Positions 1-5,329 of a stretch of 5,329 nucleotides of DNA are shown here, one piece after another. The stretch is taken from assembly GCA_035541995.1 (NCBI GenBank), contig DATKMG010000557.1, positions 1-5,329 of the forward strand, written 5' to 3'. Each line of letters begins with the position of its first letter. The first letter of the stretch is position 1. The notes under the pieces were generated by a model. It worked only from the letters and a program-made list of their open reading frames with translations, had not been told where the DNA came from and searched no databases. Origin of the DNA: DATKMG01 sp035541995. Lineage in GTDB: Bacteria > Acidobacteriota > Terriglobia > Versatilivoradales > Versatilivoraceae. The position numbers and the translations under genes are program-made.

Positions 1-1703
1 TCAGTCTGCATACCGTTATATTTGTGCCCAAAGAGATCAAAGAGAATCTGCCCATTCTGTTGTCGCGTACTCCCTACGGTGCCCTCGGCGAGGAAAAAGA
101 CCTGCGTGCCTCCAACTGGCATCTTCTTCCCGATGGCTATATCTTTGCCTTCCAGGACATCCGAGGGCGCTTCAAGTCTGAAGGTCAGTTTGTGATGATG
201 CGCCCAGTGCGGGGGAAAAATGATCCCAAAGCGATTGATGAAAGCACCGACACTTATGACACGATTGAGTGGCTGCTGAAAAATGTGAATGGTCACAACG
301 GGAGGGTAGGCATCAAAGGTATCTCTTACGGCGGCTGGCTGACCACGATGGCGCTTTTGGATCCACATCCGGCATTGAAAGCGGCATCGGAACAAGCCAC
401 ACCTGCCGATATGTTTCTGGGTGATGACTTCCACCATAACGGCGCATTCCGCCTCAGTTATGGATTTGAATACGCAGCACGCATGGAGACCACCAAGGAA
501 AAAAATAGCGACTTCGAGTTTGAACGCGCTGACACCTACCAGTGGTATCTTGAACTGGGCACCCTCTCGAACGCCAATGAGAAATATCTCCATAGCAAGA
601 TTCCTACATGGAACGACTTCATCAATCATCCCAATTACGACGAATTTTGGCAGAAGCAGGCCTTTGCTCCTTACATTGGTGCTCCCCGCGTTCCCAATCT
701 CAATGTCGGCGGCTGGTGGGATCAGGAAGATTTCTACGGACCGCTCAAGGTGTATGAGCTGTTTGAGAAGAACGACCCGAATCACCTGAACTACCTGGTC
801 GTCGGCCCATGGAATCATGGTGGTTGGATGGGTCCGGACGGCAGCAAACTTGGGGCAATTCCATTTGACTGCAATACCAGCAAATATTTTCGCACCGAGA
901 TTGAAGCCCCCTGGTTTGCATACTGGCTTAAGGGTAAGGGGCCGAAATGGACTTCAGAGGCCATGGTCTTCGAGACAGGTTCTAACCGTTGGGAGAAGTA
1001 CGATTCATGGCCGCCGCGGGAGATTCAGGACAGGAACATCTACCTCCAGTCGAATGGCAGGCTTTCGTTTGACCCCCCTGCCGGAGAGGGTAACCCATTT
1101 GACACGTACGTCTCCGATCCCGCGCACCCCGTCCCATATCGGCACCGGCCCATCAGCCCGACCTATCCGGGCGGAGGCTGGCCTACCTGGCTTGTGGAAG
1201 ATCAGCGTTTCGTAGATAACCGCCCGGATGTCTTGACCTGGGAAACCGAGCCCTTGAACAAAGAGACAAAGATCGCTGGTGATATTGCTGCAGAACTCTA
1301 TGCTTCGACATCCGGGACAGACAGCGACTGGGTTGTGAAACTGATAGACGTCTATCCGGATTCTCACCCGGAGAACCCGTCGTTGGCTGGATACGAGCTG
1401 ATGATTGCCGGTGAAATCCTGCGCGGACGCTTCCGCGAGAGTTTTGAGCATCCCAAAGCGATTGTGGCGGACCAGGTCACGCCCTACCGAATTGACTTGC
1501 ACACCAACGACCATGTGTTCATGAAAGGTCACCGGATCATGGTCCAGGTTCAGAGCACATGGTTTCCCCTGTACGACCGTAATCCTCAGACCTTTGTAGA
1601 CAACATTTTCAAAGCCCGGGAATCGGACTACCGGGTAGCAACGCAGAAGATCTACCGATCGAGGACCTACCCCTCACATATCATCTTGCCTATAATGCCC
1701 TAG
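1..1703 (+). CDS. CocE/NonD family serine hydrolase, alpha-amino acid ester hydrolase-like (5' partial)
   Basis: The reading frame is open at the left edge (first full codon at 3, reading SLHTVIFVPKE), so the GTG at 24 is an internal valine and the true start lies upstream. Numbering from that GTG, the alpha/beta-hydrolase core shows SRTPYG (14-19), DIRGRFKSEG (45-54), nucleophile motif GISYGG with Ser101, GGWWDQED with acid Asp233, and GPWNHGG with His265. The C-terminal beta-sandwich typical of X-Pro dipeptidyl-peptidase/CocE proteins (about 400-559) includes DSDWVVKLIDVYPD. Asp135 (in FLGDDFHH), Glu235 and Asp236 line up with the acidic cluster that binds the substrate's alpha-amino group in alpha-amino acid ester hydrolases, and Tyr102 with their oxyanion tyrosine (alignment from memory). 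It therefore probably hydrolyses esters or amides with a free alpha-amino group; the physiological substrate is unknown. Family members are usually exported, but the signal region is outside the window. A plain esterase or X-Pro peptidase is less likely. The C-terminus looks complete. Confidence 0.93.
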   Translation, partial: SLHTVIFVPKEIKENLPILLSRTPYGALGEEKDLRASNWHLLPDGYIFAFQDIRGRFKSEGQFVMMRPVRGKNDPKAIDESTDTYDTIEWLLKNVNGHNGRVGIKGISYGGWLTTMALLDPHPALKAASEQATPADMFLGDDFHHNGAFRLSYGFEYAARMETTKEKNSDFEFERADTYQWYLELGTLSNANEKYLHSKIPTWNDFINHPNYDEFWQKQAFAPYIGAPRVPNLNVGGWWDQEDFYGPLKVYELFEKNDPNHLNYLVVGPWNHGGWMGPDGSKLGAIPFDCNTSKYFRTEIEAPWFAYWLKGKGPKWTSEAMVFETGSNRWEKYDSWPPREIQDRNIYLQSNGRLSFDPPAGEGNPFDTYVSDPAHPVPYRHRPISPTYPGGGWPTWLVEDQRFVDNRPDVLTWETEPLNKETKIAGDIAAELYASTSGTDSDWVVKLIDVYPDSHPENPSLAGYELMIAGEILRGRFRESFEHPKAIVADQVTPYRIDLHTNDHVFMKGHRIMVQVQSTWFPLYDRNPQTFVDNIFKARESDYRVATQKIYRSRTYPSHIILPIMP

Positions 1704-1830
1704 TGGGCCATTTCACAAATGATCGAGGTCGTATTTCTGTGAGCGGTATAGACTCCTAAGAAGGCCGGCAGAATGTCTAATGTCACTTAAATTTCCTGGA
1801 TACCGGCCAATTCAGTCAATCACCACTCAC

Positions 1831-1885
1831 GCGCCGCGGGGGCGCGGCGTCTCCAAAAGTTTGGAGGCGGGACGCCCTCGTCCCG
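1831..1885. repeat. Array of three abutting GC-rich hairpins
   Basis: Three short palindromes follow one another almost without gaps. They are CGCCGCG-gggg-CGCGGCG (1832-1849, with a possible G-U pair at 1831/1850), CTCCAAA-ag-TTTGGAG (1851-1866) and CGGGACG-ccct-CGTCCCG (1868-1885). Each stem is a perfect 7 bp with a loop of 2-4 nt. The stems differ from each other, so this is an array of folding units and not a tandem sequence repeat. It resembles dispersed extragenic palindromic elements; the family is not identified here. Confidence 0.65.
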
Positions 1886-1899
1886 TTTCATGTTTTCTT
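1868..1899 (+). terminator. Possible rho-independent terminator downstream of the hydrolase gene
   Basis: A perfect 7-bp GC-rich stem with a CCCT loop (1868-1885) is followed at once by TTTCATGTTTTCTT (1886-1899). The T-tract is interrupted by CA and TG, and the hairpin lies 165 nt after the hydrolase stop codon, so efficiency is doubtful. It is also the third unit of the hairpin array, so termination may be incidental. Confidence 0.4.
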
Positions 1900-1994
1900 A
1901 ATGATATTCACTGAAAACTTAAATGACATGGGCCAGAATGCCCTGGTTCCACTAAATGCACTCCGAGAGGACTGCCACTCGGACGACTATTGGA

Positions 1995-2003
1995 AAGGAA
2001 GGA
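1995..2003 (+). promoter_or_regulatory. Ribosome binding site of the S9 peptidase gene
   Basis: AAGGAAGGA lies 10 nt before the ATG at 2014 and contains Shine-Dalgarno-like AGGA. It decides the start. The in-frame TTG at 1990 lies upstream of this site and so cannot use it. The in-frame ATG at 2116 has no comparable purine tract in front of it. Confidence 0.55.
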
Positions 2004-2013
2004 CCACCTCTTC

Positions 2014-4089
2014 ATGAGGTTGACCGACAAAAGGATGATCAGACAGAGATTCGACAACAATCCAATCATTACGGACGAGAAAGTCAATCAAGGCCCGGCA
2101 TCCATAGCCGGTGTAATGAGCTTCGTCGTCTACTTTGCATTGAATCTGACTCTTCTCCTATTTCTATGCGGGGAGTCTGCTTGGCCACAGGCAGCGATAG
2201 AGTCGAGAAGTGCAAAGACCTGGGAACTGTTGGCCCAGACCTCGGAAATCGGAGAGATCGCCATCTCTCCTGATGGTAACCGGGTGGCCTGGGTGCAAAA
2301 GTCCGAAAGCGAGCACGATGGGTTGTATGTGCAGGAATGGCGAAAGGGCAGGGGAGCCGTGCAGTTGAGACCTACCGGTGAAGGGTTGCATGGGGAGTCC
2401 AGCCCGGCCTTTTCAGCGGATTCCGACCGAATGGCATTTCTCTCGGATGCAGGCGGGAACGGGCAAAGTCAAGTGTGGGTAGCTCGAGCCGATGGCAGCG
2501 ATCCTCTGGAGTTGACGAAGGCCAACGGCTTCGTGGCCAGACCACGCTGGTCTCCTGATGGCAGGAGAATCGCCTTCCTTCATGTCGAGGGCGGGTCTGG
2601 TGGAGGACCCCTGGCTGCCCAGGAATCACGGATAGGGGCGATTGAAGAAGCGATCCGTAACCAGCGGGTTGCCATCGTTGATGTTGGGACAGGAAACGTA
2701 CGACTGGTGACCCCTCCCGACCTCCACGTGTACGACTACGACTGGTCGCCCGAAAGCCAACGACTGGCAGTGACAGCTGCCCCCGGCCCTGGAGATGACA
2801 ACTGGTGGGTGGCTCAGCTTTATGTCGTGGATTGCCAGACCGGCAAGACAAGTGTCGTCTATCATCCCAGGCGGCAGATTGCCATTCCCCGATGGTCACC
2901 CGATGGCCGAACTATCGCCTTTATCGAGGGACTTATGAGCGATGAAGGTTTTCACGGCGGTGATATTCAAACGGTGTCAGCTGAGGGAGGCACAGCCCGA
3001 AACTACACCTCAGGCCGGAAATCGTCTCCGACATGGCTAAGGTGGATTTCACCGTCGAAGCTCTTCTTCACAGAATACGAAGGTGGCGGCAGCGGCATCT
3101 CAATCCTGAATATGTCAAATGAAACCATCGAGCCTTTATGGCATGGCGAGGAGAATCTCACTTCTGGGGGTTACTACTCGAACTTTGCGGTGGCGGATGA
3201 CGGCTCCACGTGTGCCTCGGTCCGCCAGTCTTTCCAATTGCCCCCCGAGGTTTGGGCCGGCGCTATCGGTTCCTGGAAACAACTCACTCACGTTAACAAC
3301 AAGCAGAAGGTGACGTGGGGCTTGGCAGAGAGCCTGGAGTGGAAGAGCGACGGGCTTGAGGTACAAGGCTGGCTCGTTCATCCGAAGCAGGAACAACCTG
3401 GAGTACTTTATCCTTTGGTAGTGTTCGTTCACGGAGGGCCAGCAAGTGTGGTTACTGCTTACTGGCCAGGGGATATTGAAGGCCCGCTGATGTCAGAGGG
3501 CTACTTCGTGTTGTTCCCCAACCCTCGCGGAAGTTATGGACGAGGAGAAGCCTTCACGGCGGCCAACATAAGAGATTTCGGCGGTGGTGACCTTCGTGAC
3601 ATCCTGACTGGAGTGGACACGGTTCTGGCGCGTTGCCCGGTCGATCCCAAACGTGTCGGCATTAGCGGATGGAGCTATGGCGGCTACATGACAATGTGGG
3701 CGGTCACGCAAACCGATCGGTTTGCTGCGGCTGTGGCCGGGGCTGGGATCGCGAATTGGCAAAGCTACTACGGAGAAAATTTGATCGACCAGTGGATGAT
3801 CCCATTTTTTGGAGCCTCCGTTTATGATGATCCGGTGGTTTATGAAAACAGTTCGCCGATTAGTTTCATCAAGCGGGTAAAAGCCCCGACGCTGGTGGTT
3901 GTGGGCGAGCGTGATGCTGAGTGTCCTGCCCCTCAGTCATTCGAATTCTGGCATGCACTCAAAGCGCTGGGAGTGCCGACACAATTGGTAGTCTATGCAG
4001 GCGAAGGTCACAGTTTTGCAGATCGGGCCCACCTGAAAGACGTGTCGGAACGCACCTTTGAATGGTTCGAAAAGTATATGCACAAATAG
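2014..4089 (+). CDS. S9 family serine peptidase (prolyl oligopeptidase/acylaminoacyl-peptidase type)
   Basis: This protein of about 691 aa, counted from ATG 2014, has a hydrophobic stretch at about 35-52 (VMSFVVYFALNLTLLLFLCG), probably a signal peptide or membrane anchor. A beta-propeller with PD40/TolB-like repeats follows: ISPDG (84-88), FSADS (133-137), WSPDG (179-183), WSPES (244-248) and WSPDG (294-298). The C-terminal peptidase domain has HGGP (473-476), NPRGSYGRG (503-511), nucleophile motif GWSYGGY with Ser554, acid Asp634 in GERDAECP and His666 in GEGHSF. The Ser-Asp and Asp-His spacings of 80 and 32 are normal for S9, so it should be active. It likely removes short peptides or N-terminal residues from oligopeptides outside the cytoplasm. 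I see no DPP4-type EE motif in the propeller, which favours an acylaminoacyl-peptidase-like (S9C) enzyme over DPP4; that subfamily call is inference. TTG 1990 and ATG 2116 are alternative starts; 2014 has the best ribosome site. Confidence 0.93.
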   Translation: MRLTDKRMIRQRFDNNPIITDEKVNQGPASIAGVMSFVVYFALNLTLLLFLCGESAWPQAAIESRSAKTWELLAQTSEIGEIAISPDGNRVAWVQKSESEHDGLYVQEWRKGRGAVQLRPTGEGLHGESSPAFSADSDRMAFLSDAGGNGQSQVWVARADGSDPLELTKANGFVARPRWSPDGRRIAFLHVEGGSGGGPLAAQESRIGAIEEAIRNQRVAIVDVGTGNVRLVTPPDLHVYDYDWSPESQRLAVTAAPGPGDDNWWVAQLYVVDCQTGKTSVVYHPRRQIAIPRWSPDGRTIAFIEGLMSDEGFHGGDIQTVSAEGGTARNYTSGRKSSPTWLRWISPSKLFFTEYEGGGSGISILNMSNETIEPLWHGEENLTSGGYYSNFAVADDGSTCASVRQSFQLPPEVWAGAIGSWKQLTHVNNKQKVTWGLAESLEWKSDGLEVQGWLVHPKQEQPGVLYPLVVFVHGGPASVVTAYWPGDIEGPLMSEGYFVLFPNPRGSYGRGEAFTAANIRDFGGGDLRDILTGVDTVLARCPVDPKRVGISGWSYGGYMTMWAVTQTDRFAAAVAGAGIANWQSYYGENLIDQWMIPFFGASVYDDPVVYENSSPISFIKRVKAPTLVVVGERDAECPAPQSFEFWHALKALGVPTQLVVYAGEGHSFADRAHLKDVSERTFEWFEKYMHK

Positions 4090-4212
4090 TAGGGTTAGGG
4101 ACCGCGAGTTCCTGGCTGTTTTGAATTTTGAACCAGTCGAAAACTCCTTTACCTGGGTCAATGAACCGTACTGGGTCAGAAGGTGCGAGAGATTTCGAAA
4201 TTCCGGAAAAAC

Positions 4213-4232
4213 GCCGTGAAAGGGCACACGGC
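4213..4232. repeat. Hairpin GCCGTG/CACGGC
   Basis: GCCGTG (4213-4218) pairs perfectly with CACGGC (4227-4232) across an 8-nt loop. No T-tract follows, so it is not an obvious terminator even though it lies downstream of the peptidase gene. Confidence 0.4.
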
Positions 4233-4270
4233 CTACCATGAATCCAAAGGCATTCCCACGAGGTTGTAGG

Positions 4271-4287
4271 CTGGGTCCCCGACCCAG
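4271..4287. repeat. Strong short hairpin CTGGGTC-ccc-GACCCAG
   Basis: This is a perfect 7-bp stem with a 3-nt loop. The arm sequence CTGGGTC also occurs as direct copies at 4153 and 4171, so it may belong to a locally repeated unit. A short T-run (TCTTTTC, 4293-4299) lies 5 nt after the stem, so weak termination for the upstream gene cannot be excluded. Confidence 0.5.
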
Positions 4288-4321
4288 TGGAATCTTTTCA
4301 CACCTTCTCAGTGATGGGTGA

Positions 4322-4392
4322 TGGCTCCGCTAGGAGCCAGACGTCTGTAGAAAAGGGACCCCAGCTAGGGTCCTGCCGCCTGAGCCGGGCGG
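4322..4392. repeat. Second array of three GC-rich hairpins
   Basis: Three units are visible: TGGCTCC-gcta-GGAGCCA (4322-4339, 7 bp), GGACCC-cagcta-GGGTCC (4356-4373, 6 bp plus a possible G-U pair at 4355/4374) and CCGCC-tgagccg-GGCGG (4376-4392, 5 bp). The first two are separated by ACGTCTGTAGAAAAG; the last two nearly abut. The design resembles the array at 1831-1885, but the stem sequences are different. The pattern of a GCTCC/GGAGC hairpin followed by TCTGTAGAAA reminds me of dispersed intergenic repeats in several environmental phyla; that is recollection, not a database result. Confidence 0.6.
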
Positions 4393-4433
4393 AATGTGGG
4401 GAACCTATAGAGCAGTGTGCGTAGATCCTTTCA

Positions 4434-4453
4434 TGCACCAGAACTCGGGTGCA
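4434..4453. repeat. Hairpin TGCACC/GGTGCA
   Basis: TGCACC (4434-4439) and GGTGCA (4448-4453) form a perfect 6-bp stem around an 8-nt loop. It lies between the hairpin array and the candidate kinase promoter. No function can be assigned. Confidence 0.35.
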
Positions 4454-4498
4454 GGGGCACTTCTAGCAACTCCCACCACATCAACATGTGAATGCCCT

Positions 4499-4527
4499 TT
4501 AAGGTTGGCTGAAAAACCTGCTATACT
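4499..4527 (+). promoter_or_regulatory. Candidate extended -10 promoter for the kinase gene
   Basis: TGCTATACT (4519-4527) fits the extended -10 pattern TGN-TATAAT with one mismatch. At 17-bp spacing the -35 position holds TTAAGG (4499-4504), a weak match, as is tolerated for extended -10 promoters. Transcription would start near 4534, giving a leader of about 180 nt. A second TATACT lies at 4684-4689, closer to the gene, but has no recognisable -35 and no TG extension. Confidence 0.35.
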
Positions 4528-4542
4528 GGCGCCACTGTTGTG

Positions 4543-4570
4543 GGAACCCTTGCAGGAACAAGGAACGTTC
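4543..4570. promoter_or_regulatory. Possible operator: three GGAAC copies ending in palindrome GAACGTTC
   Basis: GGAAC occurs at 4543-4547, 4555-4559 and 4562-4566, and the last copy opens the 8-bp palindrome GAACGTTC (4563-4570). The group sits just downstream of the candidate -10 box, where a repressor could block transcription. No known operator consensus was recognised. Confidence 0.2.
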
Positions 4571-4701
4571 ACATTGCAGGCCTTCGATTTTTCTTTTTGT
4601 TCATGTCTTGGGATTCGAGGTTGTAACCTTCAGACGGCCCTGGCCTTTCAAGTCAGCCCATCAATGGTCAAGAACCCGATCTTTATACTTAGAGGACACT
4701 C

Positions 4702-4706
4702 AGGAG
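4702..4706 (+). promoter_or_regulatory. Ribosome binding site of the kinase gene
   Basis: A perfect AGGAG lies 7 nt before GTG 4714. An in-frame TAA at 4708-4710 rules out any start further upstream. The alternative ATG 4726 would be 19 nt from this site, so GTG is preferred. Confidence 0.8.
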
Positions 4707-4713
4707 ATAAACC

Positions 4714-5329
4714 GTGGCAAAACTCATGATTAAACCCAAATCGGAATGCCGCTGGGATCAGGTCAGCCTTGGAGAAATCATGCTGCGTCTGGACCCCGGT
4801 GACGGCCGAATTGCAACTACCCGCTGCTTTCAAGTCTGGGAGGGCGGGGGTGAATACAATGTGGCCCGCGGTTTGAAGCGTTGTTTTGGCTTGGAGACTT
4901 CGGTGGTCACCGCACTGGCTGACAACCCCTTGGGAAGGCTGATTCAGGATTTGATTTTCCAGGGAGGCGTCGACCAGTCCCATTTGAGGTGGGTGAAATA
5001 TGATGGCGTCGGACGAACGGTCCGCAATGGACTGAATTTCACCGAACGAGGATTTGGCGTCCGGGCGGCCCTGGGTTGTTCTGACCGGGGTCATTCTGCA
5101 GCCTCTCAACTTAAGCCTGGAGATATTGATTGGGAGCAGATCTTCGGCAAGGAAGGGGCTCGCTGGTTCCACACCGGTGGCATCTTCTGCGCTTTGTCTG
5201 AGACTACTCCGCTGCTTGCCAAGGAAGCCATGGAGGTTGCTCAACGCCACGGGACTGTCGTGTCCTATGACTTGAACTACCGTGAATCCCTCTGGAAGGG
5301 CGTTGGAGGCAAGGAGCGGGCCCAGAAGG
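4714..5329 (+). CDS. kdgK: PfkB-family sugar kinase, 2-keto-3-deoxygluconate kinase type (3' partial)
   Basis: The window shows 205 codons, read through to the right edge without a stop. The protein should phosphorylate 2-keto-3-deoxygluconate to KDPG with ATP in the cytoplasm, feeding the Entner-Doudoroff aldolase step from hexuronates or gluconate-type acids. Evidence is the PfkB N-terminal layout: SLGEIMLRLDPGDG (18-31), WEGGGEYNVARGLKRCFG (42-59) with the Gly-rich sugar-binding turn and Asn49, then VVTALADNPLG, FHTGGIF and SYDLNYRESLW. The GEIMLRL opening and DLNYR-x-SLW are as I remember them in KDG kinases. The C-terminal ATP-site GAGD motif is beyond the window, so activity cannot be confirmed; about 335-370 aa is expected in full. 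The start is GTG with a perfect AGGAG. Related PfkB kinases (5-dehydro-2-deoxygluconokinase, fructokinase) are less likely alternatives. It probably begins a new transcription unit. Confidence 0.88.
   Translation, partial: MAKLMIKPKSECRWDQVSLGEIMLRLDPGDGRIATTRCFQVWEGGGEYNVARGLKRCFGLETSVVTALADNPLGRLIQDLIFQGGVDQSHLRWVKYDGVGRTVRNGLNFTERGFGVRAALGCSDRGHSAASQLKPGDIDWEQIFGKEGARWFHTGGIFCALSETTPLLAKEAMEVAQRHGTVVSYDLNYRESLWKGVGGKERAQK

Larger units (their letters stand above)
1776..1933. mobile_element. Putative MITE-like element or IS relic with imperfect terminal inverted repeats
   Basis: ATGTCACTTAAATTT (1780-1794) is matched in inverted orientation at 1915-1929 (reverse complement ATGTCATTTAAGTTT), 13 of 15 identical with both differences transitions. 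Exactly four bases outside each arm lies the same 7-mer CAGAATG (1769-1775 and 1934-1940), as expected of a target-site duplication. The 158-bp interval has no transposase ORF, so it would be non-autonomous or a deletion remnant. It encloses the hairpin array at 1831-1885. The outer four bases of each end (TCTA and GGGC) are poorly inverted, which weakens the call. The repeats are seen in the sequence; mobility is inference. Confidence 0.4.
1704..2013. other. Intergenic region between the hydrolase and S9 peptidase genes
   Basis: I see no convincing gene in this 310-bp stretch. It starts with a short hairpin over the hydrolase stop codon (GCCC 1697-1700, GGGC 1705-1708) and an imperfect stem at 1713-1742. 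Next come GGCCGG (1763-1768) facing CCGGCC (1803-1808), a 15-bp imperfect inverted repeat pair, three abutting GC-rich hairpins, a CCGAG/CTCGG stem (1963-1967 / 1978-1982) and the peptidase ribosome binding site. I could not find a convincing -35/-10 pair for the peptidase gene. Confidence 0.75.
4090..4713. other. Long intergenic region between the S9 peptidase and kinase genes
   Basis: No credible protein or tRNA gene was found in these 624 bp. The first 120 bases hold no clear terminator for the peptidase, only the AT-rich TTTTGAATTTTGAA and two CTGGGTCA copies 18 bp apart (4153-4160, 4171-4178). Overlapping short palindromes ATTTCGAAAT (4192-4201) and TTCCGGAA (4201-4208) follow. A run of hairpins occupies 4213-4392, and another stem lies at 4434-4453. 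The last 200 bases contain a possible promoter, GGAAC repeats and the kinase ribosome binding site. Confidence 0.75.

Noticed and set aside
24..26. GTG as the start codon of the hydrolase gene
   Set aside because: The frame is open to the window edge and the upstream codons read as the conserved family N-terminal strand (LHTVIFVP), so the GTG is an internal valine.
1005..1532. 175-codon ORF on the minus strand
   Set aside because: It is antisense to the conserved beta-sandwich domain of the hydrolase and is a shadow of that frame.
1956..2273. 105-codon + strand ORF overlapping the start of the S9 gene
   Set aside because: It is in another frame of the S9 gene, its composition is low in hydrophobic residues, and it resembles no known protein.
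4259..4625. 10-nt direct repeat CGAGGTTGTA at 4259-4268 and 4616-4625
   Set aside because: One 10-mer match within a gap of about 620 bp is not far from chance, and the flanks do not match.
4394..4729. 111-codon ORF ahead of the kinase
   Set aside because: It has no recognisable domain, no good ribosome binding site, begins at the edge of a hairpin array and overlaps the kinase start. It is probably a chance ORF.
4648..5250. 200-codon ORF on the minus strand
   Set aside because: It lies antisense to the well-supported kinase frame and has no recognisable domain.
1..5329. CRISPR array, tRNA, rRNA, or a defence or secondary-metabolite system
   Set aside because: There are no regularly spaced direct repeats, no cloverleaf-like sequence, and none of the three genes belongs to such systems. 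A new multi-gene system is not supported by this window.

Overview
The window is bacterial chromosomal DNA of moderate GC (estimated by eye at just over half G+C). It carries three protein-coding genes, all on the + strand, separated by two long non-coding gaps. The proteins suggest a free-living heterotroph that uses peptides and sugar acids. From remembered family resemblance, the kinase and the hairpin-rich gaps fit environmental phyla such as Acidobacteriota or Verrucomicrobiota. That placement is low-confidence inference.

Layout. (1) Positions 1-1703 hold the 3' part of a CocE/NonD-type serine hydrolase whose start lies left of the window. Its active-site sequence matches the alpha-amino acid ester hydrolase / glutaryl-7-ACA acylase branch, including the acidic cluster that binds the substrate's alpha-amino group. 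(2) Positions 1704-2013 are non-coding. They contain an imperfect 15-bp inverted repeat (1780-1794 / 1915-1929) flanked by a 7-bp direct repeat, which looks like a small non-autonomous mobile element or IS relic. Inside it sit three abutting hairpins (1831-1885), the last of which may act as a terminator. (3) Positions 2014-4089 encode an S9-family serine peptidase with an N-terminal hydrophobic segment, PD40 propeller repeats and a C-terminal alpha/beta-hydrolase domain with a complete catalytic triad. (4) Positions 4090-4713 are non-coding, with a second cluster of hairpins (4213-4392) and a possible extended -10 promoter about 190 nt ahead of the next gene. (5) Positions 4714-5329 hold the 5' two-thirds or so of a PfkB-family kinase of the 2-keto-3-deoxygluconate kinase type. 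It has a strong ribosome binding site and a GTG start and runs off the right edge.

How the genes relate. The hydrolase and the S9 peptidase both act on amino-acid derivatives or peptides and could contribute to extracytoplasmic peptide use. The gaps of 310 and 624 bp argue against one tight operon. The kinase belongs to sugar-acid catabolism and appears to start a separate unit that continues past the window. The genes themselves are ordinary members of known families. The most unusual material is in the gaps: two separate hairpin arrays of similar design, one enclosed by terminal-repeat-like sequences.
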